This document shows positions 1-8,339 of a DNA stretch of 46,043 nt, one piece after another. The stretch comes from JAFGDH01 sp964441265 (GTDB lineage: Archaea > Aenigmatarchaeota > Aenigmatarchaeia > QMZP01 > QMZT01): positions 1 through 46,043 of the forward strand of contig CAYYKJ010000012.1 of NCBI GenBank assembly GCA_964441265.1. Reading direction: 5' to 3'. The translations under genes were made by a program, and so were the position numbers. A model generated the notes under the pieces. That model ran no database searches. It was not told the DNA's origin and saw nothing but the letters and a program-made list of their open reading frames with translations. Within the stretch, counting starts at the first letter, position 1, and every line of letters begins with the position of its first letter.

Positions 1-2
1 AG

Positions 3-284
3 TTCGCAATTCATCCACCAGCTAAAGCTGGTAGGAATTCTTGCTTAGCGGGTATCAAAAACCTGGCAAACTCGGGAAAATACACTTGGAAAGAAGTCAG
101 GAAGGCCCTCCGGGCGGGAATAGAAGCGGAGCAGAAATTTTATAAGGAATTTCTGGAAGGCGCCCCTGATGATGATTGCCTCGTGCTCGGAATCGATTCC
201 AACATATTGCAAGTTAACGAGAAAGCACTGCAATCCCTCAGAAAAGGAAAGCCGTTCGAATACGCGGGGGTTCAGATGGAATAA
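3..284 (+). CDS. 3' end of a partial, unrecognised gene
   Basis: This frame is open from the window edge to the TAA at 282-284 and would encode about 93 residues. The convincing part follows the IS-like hairpin: a mixed-charge helical segment (KEVRKALRAGIEAEQKFYKE) and then a GIDSN motif. I do not recognise the family. Because the first ~44 nt look like an insertion-sequence end, the reading frame may continue into it only by chance, and the gene may be a fragment left after insertion. It converges on the MCM gene (stop at 306) with a 21-bp gap. Confidence 0.4.
   Translation, partial: FAIHPPAKAGRNSCLAGIKNLANSGKYTWKEVRKALRAGIEAEQKFYKEFLEGAPDDDCLVLGIDSNILQVNEKALQSLRKGKPFEYAGVQME
6..44 (+). mobile_element. 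Probable right-end hairpin of an IS200/IS605-type (TnpB/IS1341-like) element
   Basis: The segment begins GCAATTCATC and ends GAATTCTTGC around a perfect hairpin: ACCAGC (17-22), loop TAAA (23-26), GCTGGT (27-32). The arrangement TTCATC - GC-rich stem - TAAA loop - stem - TTCTTGC is, from memory of the family, typical of the right end of IS200/IS605-group and orphan tnpB elements. The rest of the element would lie left of the window, so no transposase or TnpB is visible. Moderate confidence, resting on this pattern alone. Confidence 0.5.
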
Positions 285-305
285 GATCAGGAACAGAAAA
301 TCCGC

Positions 306-2300
306 TCACACCTTCTGGACGTAGCCGGGATTGGGCTCGAATAGCATGCCCTCCCTTTTGAGCTTCTCCACCATGTCATCTATTTCCTCGATACCTTCTT
401 TCTTGGCGGCCTTCTGTATCCCGGAGAGAGGTATCTCCTTGGATTTTTTGGACAGCTCGTCTATTATCTCCATAACTATCCTTATCTTCGAGCGCTCCTT
501 GGAGGTGGTCGCGCCCTCGGATCGGTCCACGTCTATCAGGCCGGTCTCCGGCTCGAAACCCAGCTGGCGTAGCGAAGCGCGCATGAGCCTGATCGCCCGC
601 TGGGCGTCCTTCTTCCTCACCTCGTCGGAGAGCTGTATCTTGGCGGAGGCCTCCGAGATACGTATGAGCGCCTCGAACTGCCTGAGGGTTATGGGTATCG
701 GGCCCCCTCCCTCCGCCTGCTTCCTGGTGTTAACGTAGAACTTTCTGAGTATCTGGCCCGCCTCGTCTGTCAGCTCGGGCTCGCATCTCAGCTTGGCGTA
801 GGTTATGTATTTCCTCACCATCTCGGGCGGTATGGCGGGGGTGGTGGCCTCGTCCAGCTCCTGCCTCGCCTTGAGAACGTGATCCACTATCTTCTTGTCG
901 GTGTCGAGGCTCGGCAGGTCCCTGAGGGCGAACTTCAGGTCGAATCTGGAGAGCAGCGTGTCCGGTATGGTTATCTGCTTGGATATGGGCATGTAGGGAT
1001 CGAATCTGGAAAACTTGGGGTTTCCGCCAGCCAGCACGGATGTCTGGGCGGGAAGGGTGGCCACTATGCTGGCCTTGGCTATGGAGATGGTCCCCTGCTC
1101 CAGCGCCTCGTGCATGGCCACCTGGTCGTCGGCGGACATCTTCTCGAACTCGTCCACGGAAAGGAGTCCCCTGTTGGTGAGCACCAGAGCTCCGGCCTCC
1201 AGCACCCATCCTCCCATGAACTGCTCGTCCTTGGTGACGGTTGCCGTAAGGCCGGCTCCAGTCACTCCCTTCCCCGAGACGTACCTTGCCCTGGGGACTA
1301 TCTCAGGGACCAGCTTGAGCAGCTGGGACTTCCCGCTGGAGGGATCGCCCACCAGCAATATGTGTACGTCACCCCGGAAATGGGTGCCGTCCTTCATGGT
1401 CTTGGGAACCCCCCCGAAAAGCTGCATTATGATTGCCTCTTTCTCATCCCTCAGCCCGTAAAGCGAGGGGGCGAGTGAATTAACCAGCTTCTCGTATATG
1501 TCAGGGTCCTCGGCGAACTTCTTTATCTCCCTCTCCTCCGAGTTGGATATCTCTATGTGCTTCCACCCCATCTCGGTGGGTTCCACATGGTTTCCATCAA
1601 GGAAGAAGTCGAGCTTTACAGAATAATGCTTTCCCTTGGGGATCTCCCTCAGGACGCCGGTGATCTTCAGCCTGTTCCCGGGGTCGGTCATCCTCCTGCC
1701 GTCGGGAGAGACCAGATCATTAGTGAGGAGAACGTTCATCTGGGAGGGCTTCTCCCCCTCGGTCAGTTCGAAGGGCTCCTCAACCACTATCCACCTGGTG
1801 TCGATCATCTTCTTGCCGACCTGCTTGAGGCCCTGCTTGTTCCCGCATTTTGTACAGGAGAAGGGCTTGAACACCACAGAACCCTTCCTCGGCTGGTTGA
1901 TTATCTCACCGCAGTCCGGGCACTCCCAGAGGGTCTCGGTTATTTCGGGGCGTATCTCGCTGGCCCTCCTCACGATTCCCTCTATCAAAAGGAATTTCCC
2001 CACGTGCCTAGACCTGAGGTCCCGGATTTTGGTGGGCTCCGATTCCTTTATCCTGAGCTTAACCGGACCGGGAAGCTCTATGTGCTCGATCCCCTCCTCG
2101 GCTATCTCGAAGAACTTCTTGGGGTTCTTGAGCAGGAGGTCGGAAAGGACGATGTCGAACTTGTCAAGCTTCGGGAACTCCACGACAAGCGGGTTTCCCT
2201 CGCTGGCCGCCTTGGTGGCGTCCTTCTTGCAGACATTCTCTATGAATTCACTGAACTTAGAAGCAAGCTCCTCCCTGGTTTTCTTTTCCTTCGTTGCCAT
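306..2300 (-). CDS. mcm: Replicative DNA helicase MCM
   Basis: This 664-residue protein is the archaeal replicative 3'-5' helicase, a hexameric AAA+ ring that unwinds DNA at the fork. The order is complete: N-terminal A domain; zinc ribbon CPDC...CTKC (Cys127, 130, 149, 152); OB region; Walker A GDPSSGKS (318-325); Walker B LLSVDEF (379-385); Arg finger SRF (451-453); and a C-terminal winged helix. Length is normal for a single archaeal MCM and no intein interrupts the P-loop. The start ATG at 2300 is preceded on its strand by GGTGGTG. A TATA-like box lies about 80 bp upstream, shared with the divergent small gene. Very secure. Confidence 0.98.
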   Translation of the reverse strand: MATKEKKTREELASKFSEFIENVCKKDATKAASEGNPLVVEFPKLDKFDIVLSDLLLKNPKKFFEIAEEGIEHIELPGPVKLRIKESEPTKIRDLRSRHVGKFLLIEGIVRRASEIRPEITETLWECPDCGEIINQPRKGSVVFKPFSCTKCGNKQGLKQVGKKMIDTRWIVVEEPFELTEGEKPSQMNVLLTNDLVSPDGRRMTDPGNRLKITGVLREIPKGKHYSVKLDFFLDGNHVEPTEMGWKHIEISNSEEREIKKFAEDPDIYEKLVNSLAPSLYGLRDEKEAIIMQLFGGVPKTMKDGTHFRGDVHILLVGDPSSGKSQLLKLVPEIVPRARYVSGKGVTGAGLTATVTKDEQFMGGWVLEAGALVLTNRGLLSVDEFEKMSADDQVAMHEALEQGTISIAKASIVATLPAQTSVLAGGNPKFSRFDPYMPISKQITIPDTLLSRFDLKFALRDLPSLDTDKKIVDHVLKARQELDEATTPAIPPEMVRKYITYAKLRCEPELTDEAGQILRKFYVNTRKQAEGGGPIPITLRQFEALIRISEASAKIQLSDEVRKKDAQRAIRLMRASLRQLGFEPETGLIDVDRSEGATTSKERSKIRIVMEIIDELSKKSKEIPLSGIQKAAKKEGIEEIDDMVEKLKREGMLFEPNPGYVQKV

Positions 2301-2376
2301 AACACCACCCTGATCACAAGACCGAAATTCATGCGGAGTCCCGGGTCTGTGCGGGATAAGATTGTTTATGGAATTT

Positions 2377-2390
2377 AACTTTTTATAACT
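2377..2390. promoter_or_regulatory. TATA-like box between mcm and a small Cys-rich gene
   Basis: The sequence AACTTTTTATAACT reads as a TATA element in both directions, between the divergently transcribed mcm (start 2300) and the small gene starting near 2430. It gives a leader of about 50-60 nt for mcm. Confidence 0.4.
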
Positions 2391-2429
2391 TCGCCGGAAA
2401 CATCATTGATCAGGGCTCGGAGAATGACC

Positions 2430-2639
2430 ATGTCGCTCACGGAAGAGGCGGAGATGATGGCGGAGCTGGACCGGGGCAGGAATATAAGGAAGCACAGCCC
2501 CAATTTCGCAGGGGACGGAACGGCCTGCAACAGGGGAACCGGCCACTGCTCCAACACGGACTCATGTTACGATTGCAGACACTTCCAGACCACCATGGAA
2601 AAGAAGGAAATGAGCAGATACTTCAGCCCGGAGAAATGA
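2430..2639 (+). CDS. Small Cys-rich protein (possible metal-binding knuckle)
   Basis: This 69-residue protein starts at ATG 2430, chosen because GGAG (2418-2421) sits 8 nt upstream; ATG 2424 and TTG 2406 are in frame. The N-terminal half is acidic and helical. The centre carries four cysteines (CNRGTGHC...SCYDC) and a nearby His, suggesting a zinc or Fe-S site. The family is unknown to me. It is divergent from mcm and followed by about 120 bp without genes before tRNA-Val. Its composition and start signals favour a real gene. Confidence 0.6.
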   Translation: MSLTEEAEMMAELDRGRNIRKHSPNFAGDGTACNRGTGHCSNTDSCYDCRHFQTTMEKKEMSRYFSPEK

Positions 2640-2758
2640 CTGCTTCAAGAAAACTCCGTCCACTGGACTCCCGCCGGTGACCTTTTGGTCCCGGGCTTTT
2701 GAGCAAGCGGAAGCTGCCGGAAAAGACTGGCTGGGAGAAGGAAAAGCGTGGAGTGGGA

Positions 2759-2924
2759 TGGGCCGGGAGAGGATTGAACTCTCGATCTCCGCCTTTCTTA
2801 CGAGCCCTTCAACCCGGAAGCTTTCTCCCCGAGCATTTTCCTGAAAAGAGCCGTTGTAAGGGCGGCGTCATTTATGTCCCCCTAACGCAAGTTAGGTTCC
2901 GGGAAGCCACTAGACCACCGGCCC
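2759..2924 (-). tRNA. tRNA-Val (anticodon TAC) with two introns
   Basis: Acceptor GGGCCGG (2924-2918) pairs with CCGGCCC (2766-2760); discriminator A is 2759 and CCA is not encoded. The T-arm is GAGAG-TTCAATC-CTCTC. The anticodon stem CCGCC/GGCGG (2865-2861, 2793-2789) frames the loop CTTACAA with TAC at 2858-2856. One intron (~2854-2795, 60 nt) follows A37, the canonical site. A second (~2904-2872, 33 nt) lies in the D-loop and contains the hairpin CCTAAC-TTGC-GTTAGG. Removing both leaves a regular 73-nt tRNA. A TATA box (TTTATAAATTATA, 2950-2962) sits about 30 bp upstream on the minus strand. Confidence 0.9.
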
Positions 2925-3054
2925 GGTACTAATTCATTCCATCATCATCTTTATAAATTATACCAACCGGCGGATGCAAGAGGAACGGAAGGCGGGAATT
3001 CCAAAGTTTATTAGGAGCCAAACCAAAAAGTAAAATATCCAAATTTTATCCGGG

Positions 3055-4248
3055 ATGCTCATGGGGAAGAAAAAGCCGGCCGGGGGGAAGGGTGTGAAAG
3101 AGGTTTCTGGAATGATCAATGACCTGGAGAGCAGGTTCGACGCCTTCAAAAGCATGACCGAGGCCCAGGACGAGCGGATATCCGAGCTGTCCGAGAGACT
3201 CGGGGAGCTGAGGGAAATGATTCTGGAGACCGAGAAAACCCTGGACGAGATCAAGGACGAGATGGGAAGCGCGAAGGGAATGAAGAAGCTGTCCTCGGAG
3301 GTCATGGAAAAGGCGGAAAGCGCTGAAAAGGAGGTTTCCAGGATATCCGAAAGGATTTCCGGCATCGAAGGGATCAGGGCCAAGCTCGAATCCCTCGATG
3401 AAATGAAAGACATGATCAAGGAGATCGGGGAGGAACAGAAAAGGCTGAAAGGGGGTGTCAGGGAAGCGGAAAACATGAAGGACAGCCTGGAGAGCATCGG
3501 AAAGAGGGTATCGGAGCTCGAGAAGTCGGAAGGGCCATCCGCAGACGAAAGCGCCGGACTGAATGCTTCCCTGGAAGACATGAAGCAAAGGATAACCGCC
3601 ATGGAAGCCGGAAAACTGTCACTGGGGACGGGTTCCGGAACGGGAGAAGGGGCACTCGAGGGAAAGCTGGATCAACTGGAAAAGAGAATGAATGAAATGG
3701 AGAATGCAATTCCGTCATCAGGTACGGGAAATGCGGAAGGCCCAGACAGCGACCTCATGGAAGAGGTGAAGTACCTCAAGGGCAGGATGAAAGCCCTGGA
3801 AAATCTGCACCTGGAAGACCTGTTTGACCAGTTCGAGCACCTGGTGGTCAGGATGAAGAAAAGGCAGGACGAACTCGAGGCGAAGATACGGAGGATGGAA
3901 AGCCCCGGGGAGGGAATCGGGGAGCCTGACCAGAAGACCGAAGCGGGGGGTGGGGCGCCCGAAAAAAAGGAAACCGGCTCAGAGGAAGAGGACATCCTCC
4001 CCAGAAGCGGGGGAGAGAACGCCAGGACGGCGGTGAGGGAAATAAAGGATCTTATGAAGGAGACTGTCGAGAACATCGGAAAGAACGACATGGAGATGGC
4101 CAGATCCCTTTATGACCATGTCCTGAGCATGTACAAGAGCGTCAGCGACGAGATTCCCGGGGAGGAAGCGGAAAGACTCTATTCTGATATCAACAGGATA
4201 TCCGACGAACTCAGGAAGAGGACCCTGGAAGGAGATTCCGGGGAATAA
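3055..4248 (+). CDS. Long coiled-coil protein of unknown function
   Basis: This 397-residue, very acidic and basic protein is rich in heptads from residue 15 to about 290 (repeated E-L-x-E/R-x-I patterns), broken by Gly/Ser/Pro linkers near 170-240 and 290-325. The last ~75 residues form a separate helical segment (ARSLYDHVLSMYKSV...ERLYSDINRISDEL) of a type often seen C-terminal in DPANN-archaeal proteins. There is no signal peptide or membrane segment. A TATA-like TAAAATAT about 25 bp upstream suggests a leaderless start at 3055; ATG 3061 is an alternative. A structural or cytoskeletal role is possible but not shown by sequence. Confidence 0.8.
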   Translation: MLMGKKKPAGGKGVKEVSGMINDLESRFDAFKSMTEAQDERISELSERLGELREMILETEKTLDEIKDEMGSAKGMKKLSSEVMEKAESAEKEVSRISERISGIEGIRAKLESLDEMKDMIKEIGEEQKRLKGGVREAENMKDSLESIGKRVSELEKSEGPSADESAGLNASLEDMKQRITAMEAGKLSLGTGSGTGEGALEGKLDQLEKRMNEMENAIPSSGTGNAEGPDSDLMEEVKYLKGRMKALENLHLEDLFDQFEHLVVRMKKRQDELEAKIRRMESPGEGIGEPDQKTEAGGGAPEKKETGSEEEDILPRSGGENARTAVREIKDLMKETVENIGKNDMEMARSLYDHVLSMYKSVSDEIPGEEAERLYSDINRISDELRKRTLEGDSGE

Positions 4249-4279
4249 TCTTTTTAAGCACAAACAATCCCTTTATTCT

Positions 4280-4957
4280 ATGAATCTGGCCGCGCTGTTC
4301 TCCGGGGGCAAGGATTCCTGTTTTGCCGTCCACGACATGATCAGGAAAGGCCATTCGGTCAAGTATCTCATAACCATGCTCACGGAGAACAGGGAATCCT
4401 ACATGTTCCATTATCCCAACCTTAAATTCACCGGACACCAGGCGGAGTCGATGGGGATAAAACAGATTCTCTGGAAAACAAAGGGGGAGAAGGAGAAGGA
4501 GCTCTTCGATCTGAAGAGGTCCGTGGAATCCGTCAGGAAGGACGTGGACGGAGTGATCGCCGGGGGCCTGGCGAGCAGATACCAGTACAACAGGATAAAG
4601 TCCATAAACGACTCCCTCGGGCTGGAGAGCATTGCCCCTCACTGGCACATAGATCCGGAGAAATACTGGGAGATGATACTCCGGGCGGGCTTCAGGGTGA
4701 TGATCGTGGGGGTGGCCTGCGAGGGACTGGGAAAGGAATGGCTCGGCAGGGTGATCGACAGGGAAGCATACAGGGAACTGAGGAAGCTCTCGGAAAAGCA
4801 CCGATTCCACCTGGCCTTCGAGGGAGGGGAGGCGGAAACCTTCGTCCTGGACGGCCCCGGATTCGGGAAGAGGATCGAGATCCGGGACGCGGAAAGGGTC
4901 TGGGACCGTGATTCGGGGTTCTATCTCTTCAGGAAAGTCAGACTGGCGGGGAAATAG
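4280..4957 (+). CDS. dph6: Diphthine-ammonia ligase (ATP pyrophosphatase)
   Basis: This 225-residue protein has the PP-loop SGGKDS (8-13), which binds ATP in adenine-hydrolase-like ligases. Family features follow: NRESYMFHYPN, the GGLASRYQ block, the PHWHIDPEKYW substrate motif and the EGGEAETFVLDGP C-terminal signature. It would catalyse the last step of diphthamide formation on elongation factor 2, amidating diphthine with ammonia and ATP. Length fits the archaeal single-domain form. It begins 31 bp after the coiled-coil gene with its own TATA-like box (TTTTTAAGCA), giving a leaderless or very short leader. Confidence 0.93.
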   Translation: MNLAALFSGGKDSCFAVHDMIRKGHSVKYLITMLTENRESYMFHYPNLKFTGHQAESMGIKQILWKTKGEKEKELFDLKRSVESVRKDVDGVIAGGLASRYQYNRIKSINDSLGLESIAPHWHIDPEKYWEMILRAGFRVMIVGVACEGLGKEWLGRVIDREAYRELRKLSEKHRFHLAFEGGEAETFVLDGPGFGKRIEIRDAERVWDRDSGFYLFRKVRLAGK

Positions 4958-4995
4958 CTTACAATGCTTAAATTATTTGTCATCACATTCTAATA

Positions 4996-5538
4996 ATGAA
5001 ATTTCATTTGATATATCTCTCGCTCATCACCATAATTCTGATCTCCGGGTGCATAACCGGCCGGCAGGTTTCCGTTCCCGGCCGGGAGCAGGATTTCACC
5101 GGAAGCGGACTGGGGAGGATTCTCATGGGGGGAGACGACCTGCCCCCGGAGTTCGTTTACGGTGACCCCCTGATCATCGAGCCGTCGGGTGCCCCGGAGG
5201 GAATGTACAGAAATGCCACCAGCATGAGAATCGAGAACGGAGTAATGTTCAGCGAGGTGGCGGAGAACACGGTCTACAGGTTCCGGAATGAAGAGGGGGC
5301 GGAGGAGTTCCTCTCGGAAATCAGAGAGGGAAAGGAAGGAGAAACCTTCCTCCTCCCGGATGCGCCTTCGGATTCCTTCGGGTGGTTCTCGGCCGACCCG
5401 GGCTTCACCGGGCTGGTCTTCAGGAAATCCGAGGTTGCGGTCATGCTCAGGTACCGGGAAACGGTCGACATGTACTCGCTCCCCGTGGAGAAGGACAGGA
5501 TAATAAAAGTGGCGGAGAGCATATTCGATAAATTCTGA
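4996..5538 (+). CDS. Predicted secreted lipoprotein, unknown function
   Basis: This 180-residue protein begins with a hydrophobic signal (residues 5-17) ending in a lipobox, LISGC, so it is probably lipid-anchored outside the membrane. The mature part is hydrophilic and mixed alpha/beta with no recognised domain; a repeated VAENTVYRFRNEEGAEEFL-type element suggests a small globular fold. It sits 38 bp after dph6 and upstream of the cDPG synthetase gene, which has its own TATA box, so it is probably the end of a short unit. Confidence 0.7.
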   Translation: MKFHLIYLSLITIILISGCITGRQVSVPGREQDFTGSGLGRILMGGDDLPPEFVYGDPLIIEPSGAPEGMYRNATSMRIENGVMFSEVAENTVYRFRNEEGAEEFLSEIREGKEGETFLLPDAPSDSFGWFSADPGFTGLVFRKSEVAVMLRYRETVDMYSLPVEKDRIIKVAESIFDKF

Positions 5539-5617
5539 ACCGCTGGATTCTGGTTCACCCAACCTTTAAATCTCAACCAGACAACATATTAAATTCGGGT
5601 TTTTGGAGGTAATGATC

Positions 5618-7138
5618 ATGTCGAGGAAGAAGATTGTTATAATAGGCGCGCTGGGTATGGATTTCCATACCTTCAACCGGGTGTTCAGGGACAACGAGGA
5701 CTACGAGGTGGTGGCCTTCACCATGGCCTCGGAGCAGAACATGGGGACCGCTGGGGGAGGGACGCCCCGGTACCCGCCGGAACTGGCGGGCAGGCTCTAT
5801 CCGGAGGGGATTCCCATCCATCCGGAGAAGGAACTGGGAAAGATAATAAAGGACAGGGGAATAGACGAGGCGGTGCTCGCCTATTCTGATCTCTCTTATA
5901 ACGAGGTCATGCGGAAGGCGGCCGAGTCCCTGGCAAGCGGGGCCATGTTCGCCCTGATACCCCCTAGAATGACCATGATAAAATCCTCGAAGCCCCTCAT
6001 AGCGATAGACGCGGTCAGGACCGGGTGCGGGAAGTCCCAGACATCCAGAAAAGTAACCAAGATGCTGAAGGAAAAGGGACTCAGGGTGGTCGCCATAAGG
6101 GAGCCCATGCCCTACGGGGACCTCAATGCGCAAAAATGCATGAGGTTCGAGACCTACGACGACCTGGACCGGCACAAATGCACCATAGAGGAGAGGGAGG
6201 AATACGAGCCGTACATCGATCTGGATCTGGTCATATACGCCGGGGTGGACTACGACGCCATCCTCCGGGAGGCGGAGAAGGAGGCGGAAGTCATCGTCTG
6301 GGACGGGGGCAACAACGAGGTGCCTTTCTACGTCCCTGACGTACACATAGTGGTGGCAGATCCTCTCAGGCCCGGCCACGAGATAGGATATCACCCCGGA
6401 GAGGTCAACGCCAGGACCGCGGATTACGTCGTGATAAACAAGGAGAACACGGCCAAGAAGGAAGACATCGAAAAAGTGGAGAAAAACATAAGGGAAATCA
6501 ACCCCTCCGCCAGGATAATACACGCCGATTCCAAGATCACCATGGACGAACCGGAGAATGTGAAGGGGAAGAAGGTCCTGGTGATAGAGGACGGGCCAAC
6601 GCTCACCCACGGGGAGATGTCCTTCGGGGCGGGCTTCGTGGCCGCAAAGAGCCTGGGCTGCGAGATAATCGACCCGAGGCCTTACCTGGCAGGAAGCCTG
6701 AAAGAGGTCTTCGAAGACTTCCCCAACCTGGGCAAAGTACTGCCGGCCATGGGATACTCAAAGATCCAGCTGGAGGAGCTGGAGCAGACCATAAACAGGT
6801 CAGGATGCGATTTGGTGGTCGCCGGCACCCCCATAGACATATCCAGGGTGATAAATCCGGAGAAACCCGTGGAGAGGGTCAAGTACGAGCTGGAGGAGAA
6901 GGGCGGCCTCACGCTGAAAGAGGTGCTGGAAGAGTTCCTGGAGAAGACCAGAGAAAAAACTAAGCCCAGACCCCCGGAAAGCCCGGAGGGCGGCGGGGAA
7001 CGGGAACACGAAAGCCGGGTTGAGACCGGAACGGAGAGCCCCGAAACCGGGGAGGATACGGTAAGGGAGACCCCCGAACCGGTGACGGACCAGACGGAAC
7101 CCGGCGAGAGCACCAGCCCGTTCAACGGTCCGGTGTAG
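5618..7138 (+). CDS. cpgS: Cyclic 2,3-diphosphoglycerate synthetase-like GTPase/ATPase
   Basis: The start ATG 5618 is chosen because GGAGGT (5605-5610) lies 7 nt upstream; upstream in-frame codons overlap that site. The ~506-residue product begins with a Rossmann-like segment (KIVIIGALGMDFHTFN) and a P-loop variant, DAVRTGCGKSQTSR, near residue 134. It continues with blocks typical of the cDPG synthetase family (REPMPYGDL, EEREEYEPYID, DGGNNEVPFY, EDGPTLTHGEM). In Methanothermus this enzyme cyclises 2,3-diphosphoglycerate, a thermoprotective solute, using ATP; homologues in other taxa are not characterised. Odd feature: the last ~55 residues are a Pro/Glu/Thr-rich disordered tail. A TATA box TTTAAAT lies at 5565-5571. 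Confidence 0.88.
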   Translation: MSRKKIVIIGALGMDFHTFNRVFRDNEDYEVVAFTMASEQNMGTAGGGTPRYPPELAGRLYPEGIPIHPEKELGKIIKDRGIDEAVLAYSDLSYNEVMRKAAESLASGAMFALIPPRMTMIKSSKPLIAIDAVRTGCGKSQTSRKVTKMLKEKGLRVVAIREPMPYGDLNAQKCMRFETYDDLDRHKCTIEEREEYEPYIDLDLVIYAGVDYDAILREAEKEAEVIVWDGGNNEVPFYVPDVHIVVADPLRPGHEIGYHPGEVNARTADYVVINKENTAKKEDIEKVEKNIREINPSARIIHADSKITMDEPENVKGKKVLVIEDGPTLTHGEMSFGAGFVAAKSLGCEIIDPRPYLAGSLKEVFEDFPNLGKVLPAMGYSKIQLEELEQTINRSGCDLVVAGTPIDISRVINPEKPVERVKYELEEKGGLTLKEVLEEFLEKTREKTKPRPPESPEGGGEREHESRVETGTESPETGEDTVRETPEPVTDQTEPGESTSPFNGPV

Positions 7139-7170
7139 GAAATATAAATGAGCGGCACGTAAATATATGC

Positions 7171-7536
7171 ATGAAGAATAAAAACGGTCTTGCGGCGCTG
7201 GCTTATCTGCTGGGACTCATCACGGGCATAATAGTGTTTCTCATATCCGAGCCCAGGGACAGGTTCCTGAAGTTCCACGCGGTCCAGAGCATACTGTTCC
7301 ACATAGCGATCATAGTGATAGGCATAGTGCTAAGCGCGGCCATGCTGCCCTTCGCCATGGTCTCCGGGGGGATGGGATATCCCGCATACCCGGGGATGCT
7401 GGGACTGGGCGCGGTATGGGTGCTCTACGGGATAGTCGTGTTCATCATATGGATCGTGCTCATGATAAGGGCCTACTCCGGACAGAAGTACAAGCTTCCC
7501 GTGCTGGGCGACTTCGCCGAGGAATGGACGAAGTAA
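7171..7536 (+). CDS. DUF4870-family membrane protein
   Basis: This 121-residue protein has three to four hydrophobic helices (about residues 7-25, 38-62, 72-103) and the family signatures KFHAVQSIL and YSGQKYKLPVLGDFAEEW. DUF4870/Tic20-related proteins are small polytopic membrane proteins of unknown function, widespread in archaea and bacteria. The gene starts 32 bp after the cDPG synthetase gene and precedes the thioredoxin-fold gene by about 55 bp, all in the same direction. Confidence 0.85.
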   Translation: MKNKNGLAALAYLLGLITGIIVFLISEPRDRFLKFHAVQSILFHIAIIVIGIVLSAAMLPFAMVSGGMGYPAYPGMLGLGAVWVLYGIVVFIIWIVLMIRAYSGQKYKLPVLGDFAEEWTK

Positions 7537-7590
7537 AAGCACGGGCTTCCCGGATATTCCCGGCAGAGGAAGCAATGAACAGGTGTTTGG

Positions 7591-8289
7591 ATGGTTTCGG
7601 AAAAGGTGTGGATGCTCACCAGCGTGTTCTTCTTCATACTGCTGATGTTCCTCTTCGCGAACCAGTACAACGCCCAGATAACCGGCAAGCCCGTGGACAG
7701 CGATGAAACCGTGAGGGTCGACTTCTTCGCCATGTCCATGTGCAAATACTGCGTGAATTTCGAGCCCGCCCTGGCTGAAGTCATAAGGACGCTGGAGGAC
7801 AACGTGAGGTTCAGGGTTTTCTACGTCGCTTTCGAGGAAGAAGACGGTTTCAGGAGCCTCCACGGGCAGGAAGAGGTGGAGGAGGACATGAGGCAGCTCT
7901 GCGCGAGGGAATACTATCCCGGCAGATTTTTCGATTACCTTCTGTGCATGGGCCGGCACTACTCCGATCCCTCGGGGAACTGGGAGCAATGCGCGGAGAA
8001 CAGCGGGATCGACCCCATGGTGTTAAGGGACTGCCGGAACAGCGAGGAGGGCAGGTACATTTTCTCCGAGAACATCAAGAAGAGGGAATACCTGGGGATA
8101 AGCGAGAGCCCGGTGCTGATCATAAACAACAAGAGGTATACCGGAAAAAGGACACCCGAGGCGCTAAAGGACAGGATATGCGACGAGTTCGAGAACCCTC
8201 CCGAGGCGTGCGGAAGAGACCTGAGAGGGGGAGGCATAACCGGGGCGATCATAGGGATTCCCGAGGAGGGATCCTGCGTTCTGGAGTGA
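7591..8289 (+). CDS. Membrane-anchored thioredoxin-fold (DsbA/GILT-like) oxidoreductase
   Basis: This 232-residue protein has an N-terminal membrane anchor (about residues 8-23) and then a thioredoxin-like domain with active-site motif CKYC (Cys51, Cys54) following the strand VRVDFFAMSM. Later segments resemble DsbA/GILT proteins: an inserted helical, Cys-containing region (about 95-155) and the cis-Pro loop ISESPVLIINNKRYTG. The catalytic domain would face outside and shuffle or form disulfides in secreted proteins. Several nearby genes encode Cys-rich exported proteins that could be substrates (inference). The C-terminal tail has two further cysteines. Confidence 0.82.
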   Translation: MVSEKVWMLTSVFFFILLMFLFANQYNAQITGKPVDSDETVRVDFFAMSMCKYCVNFEPALAEVIRTLEDNVRFRVFYVAFEEEDGFRSLHGQEEVEEDMRQLCAREYYPGRFFDYLLCMGRHYSDPSGNWEQCAENSGIDPMVLRDCRNSEEGRYIFSENIKKREYLGISESPVLIINNKRYTGKRTPEALKDRICDEFENPPEACGRDLRGGGITGAIIGIPEEGSCVLE

Positions 8290-8339
8290 CAATGCCATAA
8301 AGAACAATCTTTTTTTATCCGCTCCGCCAATCTTAATCC

